Assembly: GCA_036426205.1 (NCBI GenBank)
Contig: CM071568.1
Location: 216,278,761-216,342,760, forward strand
Length of the DNA stretch: 64,000 nucleotides
Direction of reading: 5' to 3'
From: Ascaphus truei
Lineage: Eukaryota; Chordata; Amphibia; Anura; Ascaphidae
Shown here: in pieces, positions 59,216 to 64,000 of the stretch
How positions within the stretch are numbered: position 1 is the stretch's first letter
How the letters are laid out: the number at the start of each line of letters is the position of its first letter
Position numbers and translations under genes: made by a program
The notes under the pieces: generated by a model
The model's input: the letters and a program-made list of their open reading frames with translations, nothing else
What the model was told of the DNA's origin: nothing
Databases searched by the model: none

Positions 59216-61497
59216 CTGTTGAGGAAGAACAATGTAAATTTGGATATTTACATGGTAATAACGGAAAACGGCTGCCCTGACAAGTATATATACAAATACT
59301 GTACTGCCCAAGACCAAAGATCTGGCTTTTTAAATCATGGAAAGCTTTACAATACCTCACTAAAACGACAGCCTTTGTATAAAAGTCTTCCATTTTGTTT
59401 TCTATTTTACAAATGTTCTTTTACACAACAATTTGATTTACAGTGCAAGGGGATTTTTTTTACAACCTGATATGCTCCTTTGTAAAAACAAAGGCACATT
59501 TATAGTTAATTCACCTTTACTTACTGTGCCTACATTTTAAATGCTGATCTGGGAAACATACTGAAAATCGTTAAGCATTTTGTCTATTTGCACAGAACTA
59601 ATGTGCAATGGTCCTCTGATTAAAACAACTGCTTTCAAATTCATTATTAAATAAGTTAAGAGAATGTAATGGGTATCCCTCAAAACACGTAAGATTCTGA
59701 GAATACCGTTTTCAGTGACACGGTAGTTTTCCACGTGAAGACTGAGTACTTTTCACGACTTTTGCAAATAAGATCTTCAAATGATTTGGGTGTTAGTTTT
59801 GTTAATTACCCTAATAACGCCACACATCCTTTTTTCTTTTTCCAGAACAAGTTCAACTTTTATTATCTGTGTTGGTTCCAAGTATTAAGTCAGTTGACTG
59901 CTACAATCTCATCAATTGCCGCCAATATTAGCATTTGTTTTTGATCTGTTGCAATGTTTGTATGTAATATAGCCATCTAAATTGTGTCTGAATAAGCCAC
60001 ATTACACACTGGACACCCCCTTGTTGTTTACCTTGAAGAAAATATAACATTTCAACCATTTCATTTTTGTTTCGTTCATTTTTTTTTTACATTGAGAAAA
60101 ATTGTGGTGTTATCACATTTCTAATGTAATGATAGTAACTAAAGAATGATGACCCCAACACAACTCTATTTACCGAAAGTAGACAACCAGACGTATCCTG
60201 GTATTGGGTCGCTCTGAACGTCATACAAAAGTAGATTGCCCCTTGTCTATGACAGATCACTTAAATGTTAATAGATTCTTCTACGCCAGATAAAGATGCC
60301 CCACCAAGTTGTATTCTTACAACTATGGTGATACCCTTATATATAGAGAAGGCAATACCAATGCTAATAAAAGTAACTCCATATTGTGGGATTTAAAAAG
60401 TGCCTGTGGGAATCTGTTGGAAACATAGTGTTTCAAACACAATATAAATAGGAGCAGTGTTGTCCGCAAGATCCCTTGATAACCCTTTTTAATAACCACA
60501 AATGTGGACATACTCAATTAACGAGGACTTTGCCCTCTGTAATCATGTGTACCCATATATTTGAAGAACAACATTGTGTCTTTTAGACCCTTCTCACTGG
60601 GGAACCTCCAACCCCAATACATATATAATATCATAGTTTAATAATTTGTTGGTGTGTTTACAATATATAAAACTCAAAAACCGCACCTCAACCCCCAGAT
60701 ACAGGTGGAGGACTCCCCCTCTCTTAATCTTTGGGTTTACACCCATAAATCCAGACACCTGGATTATCAGTGAGGGACTATGGGTATCTTTATTACGTTC
60801 ATTCATAGAATACAAAAAACAACCTGGTGTGTAACTATAATATGGAAAAGCTGCACCTTGTATCCATGTGCATTTGTGCCTTGCCTACATTGTCAACTTG
60901 TTTTAACTGTATGTCCTCTACGAACGCTTGATAGCTACATATTGTTTATTTCACTACCCTTACGTGGCACACACCATGATTTTTATCATTTTCCACCAAT
61001 TACGCAGAGTCTCCGTTAAATCCTGTATTAGTATATTGCATGGACTTTTTCATCATACATATGAATCTGACGATACTTATGACATGTTGTGTTTTTTTGT
61101 CTTATTTTGAAATTGCTGTTTTTATTTATATGCTGCTGTGGCCCAGATCCACAAAAGGATGCTCATTTTAGCACACCTTTACTTTTCTCCCATTCATGTG
61201 AATAGGGCCGTGTTTTTGACACCCATCTGGCTTTTCAGTTTTGTACTTCTCTCGTGTTTCCACAGGTGGCCACCCTCTCTCAAAGCTTTTCTGTTTTTAT
61301 GGTAACCACACCAGCGGTTTCTAGCACCCATTTGCCACAGTTGTATGGGTACCTAAATGGGGTTTTTTTCTAAACTTTTTTTTTTTGCTGATAAGTCCAA
61401 GTTTTGGACCAAATAATTATTTGTTAACATTTTTAATCAAACCAGGAGCTCTTATTAACACCCCATTGAGTGCCCGTGCCCCTTTATTCCTATATAT
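59216..61497. other. Second-copy non-coding sequence upstream of the hinge exon
   Basis: Matches 5917-8205. No zinc-finger exon here either. Confidence 0.8.
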
Positions 61498-61917
61498 CAG
61501 TGATCCAACAGGGGGTTGGTAAACACATTGGAGTTTGTGAGGTCCTCCAAGGGTTTCGCCCCCCAAAATATGTAGGGTGTATCCCCCGCAGTTGTAGTGG
61601 TTTGTGAGCCTGTTTTTAGCAGACTTAGTAACACCCCAAACTGCACCGCACTTGGTGTGTACAGCTCCCAATTACAGTAGAAGCGTGACTTTGTGAGGTT
61701 CCGCAGTATTGACAGCATGCCAGCCATTCTGTCTGCACACACTGAGGAGCAGTTTGGGGGCCTTATAAGACATGTGTTACGCACATCACTCAGGAACACT
61801 ATAACCGTCTGGGATCGGTCAATAGTTTTGAGTAATATGGTGATGAGTAGCCAATATGATTTATTAATTAGAGGTTGTAATATTTTGGACTGGGGTGCAC
61901 AAGTTTGGGAATCACTG
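61498..61917. mobile_element. Second-copy hAT-like element
   Basis: Matches 8206-8632. The left end has lost bases (CAGTGATCCAAC) and the right end GTTTGGGAATCACTG is intact. Confidence 0.6.
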
Positions 61918-63115
61918 CATACTACGTGTGTGTGTGTGTGTGTAACTGTTTCATACGCCCATAATATATATTTTCTTTACTTGTGCACGCAATGTCTGTA
62001 TATATGTATACCCTGTTCATTATGGTAACTGTATTTGTAACCATGTATTATTTTGTTTTACTCTGTGCCCAGGACATACTTGAAAAACGAGAGGTAACTC
62101 TCAATGTATTACTTCCTGGTAAAATATTTTATAAATAATAAATAATAATTTATATATAAATATCAAAAATGAATAGACTATACCGTTTTGTGGCTCACGA
62201 AATGTTTTATTTGTGCGAGCTTCTAGATACACTGATTCTTCTTCCGGCGAGTGTTACAATGAATGAAGCCAAAAAAATTGTTATATCCCCTTCCTCCTGT
62301 GCGTATTCGTTTTATGACTTGAGGTTCTTAAATGATCTCTAATGTTTGTTTGATGTAAGAGTGTGTGTGTGTATGTTTGTATTGTAATATAAATTGGTAA
62401 AGAGCACACAGTGTATACAGCACTTAACAAAAGGTGTGTGGATGAGAGTGTATTTCATGGTGTGGAAATGTAAGAGGCTGGCGTAACTAAAAGGAATTAC
62501 AGTGGAGTATATATATGTTATGTATTAAGGTACCCACAGGTTGCCAATAATAACCAATATAGTTATGCCACGTGCTACGGATAAAGATATTTATACATTA
62601 ACACAAAAAGAGAAAAGTATCCCAACGGAGCACACTGGTGTACCAAATTATAACAATTATTAATTCACATACTTTTAAGGACAATACAAAAGAATTAAAA
62701 AGTGTCATCACTTTATCAATATATATGTTTTCGCAGTAGATTAGATGAAAACCAGGCTCATAGAGTATTTAATTCAGAGAGAGTTCTCTACAGCAATGTA
62801 GGTATATACACATGAAATTTAGCATATTGTGTATAAAAAGTCAATAAGCAAGCAGAAGCATAAAGGCATCATTCAGTTGTTCAAACGTATAGCTACGTGC
62901 TCTCCATGTGGAGACGAGGAGTGGTCCTGCCACTGGCTCCCACTCCACTTATTATATTGATGTAATTGTAATTCTATCCCTATATACCAATAGGGAACAC
63001 TAGTTCTTTACACCTTAGCTCGGCAAACACATCACCCCCACTGCTCTCCAATACCACCCCTCACATTCCCCCTGCTCTCACATCACACCCCTCCTCATCT
63101 CACATCACCCCCCAT
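61918..63115. repeat. Second-copy repeats up to the block edge
   Basis: Matches 8633-9845: a longer TG run (about 61926-61942), the frog repeat tail, the hammerhead-like hairpin (about 62216-62250, minus) and the CTCACATCAC-type simple repeat. Confidence 0.8.
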
Positions 63116-63998
63116 GGTATGATGATCTCTCCCCCTCCTCCCCTATTTTCCTCCTCCCTCCCTCCCCTCTCCCCCTTCCTCTCCTCCTTCCCTCCCCTCT
63201 TCTCTCACACCTCCTCTCCTCTCTCACTCCCCCCTCCCCTCTCTCTCACACACACACACACACTCTCTCACACACACACTCACACACAGGCAAGCAAAGT
63301 TTGCAGAAGCAGCAGCCTCTCCAACTCCTCCCCCCCCCCCCATCCCATATCTCACAAGGAAAGTTTGCAGCAGCCGAGGGATCACCCTCTTCTCCTAGCT
63401 CACAACCTAGTTCTCCCTCTCCCATCCCATATGCCTACCTCAGGCGCAGGCGCTCTACAGCAGCAGGACACAGAAGTGCACGGACTGCTTCAGCGCACTC
63501 CTGGGACGGAGGTGGAGGGAGCAGGGGAGCCAGGGGCTGCAGTGAGTGCGGCGCCAGAAGGAACCCCTGGGACTGCTCCACGGAGCCCCAGGGTTTCGCG
63601 GAAGCCTGGTTGAGAATCACTGATATAGACATATGCTTATCCCATAGATATCCAGTAGAACAATTTACCAGGTATAACGCTGGCAAAGAAGAGACAGCAC
63701 ACCGCACATACCGGCACGCAACTGACGTTTCGGTCCACTGAGAGAGACCTTCTTCCGAGGTAATGTATACATACATATCACACACACATACAACATACAT
63801 ATATATATATACATATATACATACTATACACACACACCATACATACTAGCATAAATATATACATATTACTACATACACACACCATGACTTGACAAATTAC
63901 CCAACAGCTACTCGCCGAACCGAAAAAGCTACATCGCACCTAGCCCCACTTAAAAATGTAATAAATTCCTAATAAGAACTAATACAACTTTGTTTTTG
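63116..63998. repeat. Composite repeat, inverted partner of 38281-39183
   Basis: In order: a CT-rich tract with CA runs (63125-63290), a hAT-like fragment ending GGTTGAGAATCACTG at 63608-63622, a hammerhead-like hairpin, a TA/CA microsatellite (63775-63885) and the shared edge. The hAT-like part is better kept than in the partner. The 164- and 146-codon plus-strand frames over it are low-complexity translations. Confidence 0.9.
63718..63762 (-). ncRNA. Hammerhead-like hairpin
   Basis: The minus strand reads CTCGGAAGA, stem II GGTC-TCTCTCAGTG-GACC, then CGAAACGTC. Same family as 38518-38561. Confidence 0.45.
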
Positions 63999-64000
63999 GA

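Larger units (their letters stand above)
53259..63115. repeat. Second, degraded copy of the 1-9845 block
   Basis: Colinear with 1-9845 and nearly the same length. Differences are largely single-base gains and losses, many shortening homopolymers, at a similar rate in exons and introns. Some substitutions and small insertions also occur. The right end stops in the same CTCACATCACACCCC repeat and joins an inverted copy of 38281-39183. Confidence 0.95.

Noticed and set aside
1..64000. A new multi-gene defence, toxin or metabolic system
   Set aside because: No bacterial or viral gene cluster is present; apart from NR1D2 exons and a LINE fragment there is no recognisable protein-coding content.

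Overview
The window looks like vertebrate nuclear DNA, most likely from an amphibian (probably a frog) with a repeat-rich genome. The only cellular gene I recognise is the minus-strand nuclear receptor NR1D2 (Rev-erb beta), seen as three consecutive coding exons in ordinary GT/AG introns. The repeats fit an anuran: a Tx1/L1-like LINE fragment, hAT-like elements with CAGTGATTCCCAA-type ends, snap-back repeats of a kind I know from frog sequence, and repeats carrying hammerhead-ribozyme-like hairpins of the sort known from Penelope-like elements. Repeat family names are from memory and were not checked against a library.

Layout. 1-9845: NR1D2 exons at 5243-5916, 4774-4959 and 820-1030 (minus strand), with a LINE fragment and a nested palindromic repeat in the intron between the two ligand-binding-domain exons, then hAT-like and other repeats. 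9846-10400: a CpG-rich stretch. 10.4-29 kb: mostly AT-rich non-coding DNA with scattered repeat fragments. 29.6-31.8 kb: a chain of degraded minisatellites. 31.8-33.5 kb: an odd, CpG-undepleted, pyrimidine-rich segment. 33.8-35.5 kb: a hAT-like element carrying two minisatellites, one very G-rich. 36.0-37.8 kb: a 1.8 kb palindrome. 38.28-39.18 kb: a composite repeat. 39-53 kb: repeat fragments and non-coding DNA, including a 950 bp foldback element. 53.26-63.1 kb: a second, colinear copy of 1-9845. 63.1-64.0 kb: an inverted copy of the 38.28-39.18 kb repeat.

The second copy of the NR1D2 block differs from the first mainly by one-base gains and losses, many in homopolymers, at a similar rate in exons and introns, and it breaks every exon. 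That pattern is more like an unpolished long-read false duplication or mis-join than an evolved paralogue, though a real duplicated pseudogene is not excluded. The DNA-binding-domain exons and the last NR1D2 exon were not found.

I found no new multi-gene system. The features most worth a second look are the repeated hammerhead-like motifs, the large palindromes, the nested palindrome inside an NR1D2 intron, and the probable assembly problems.
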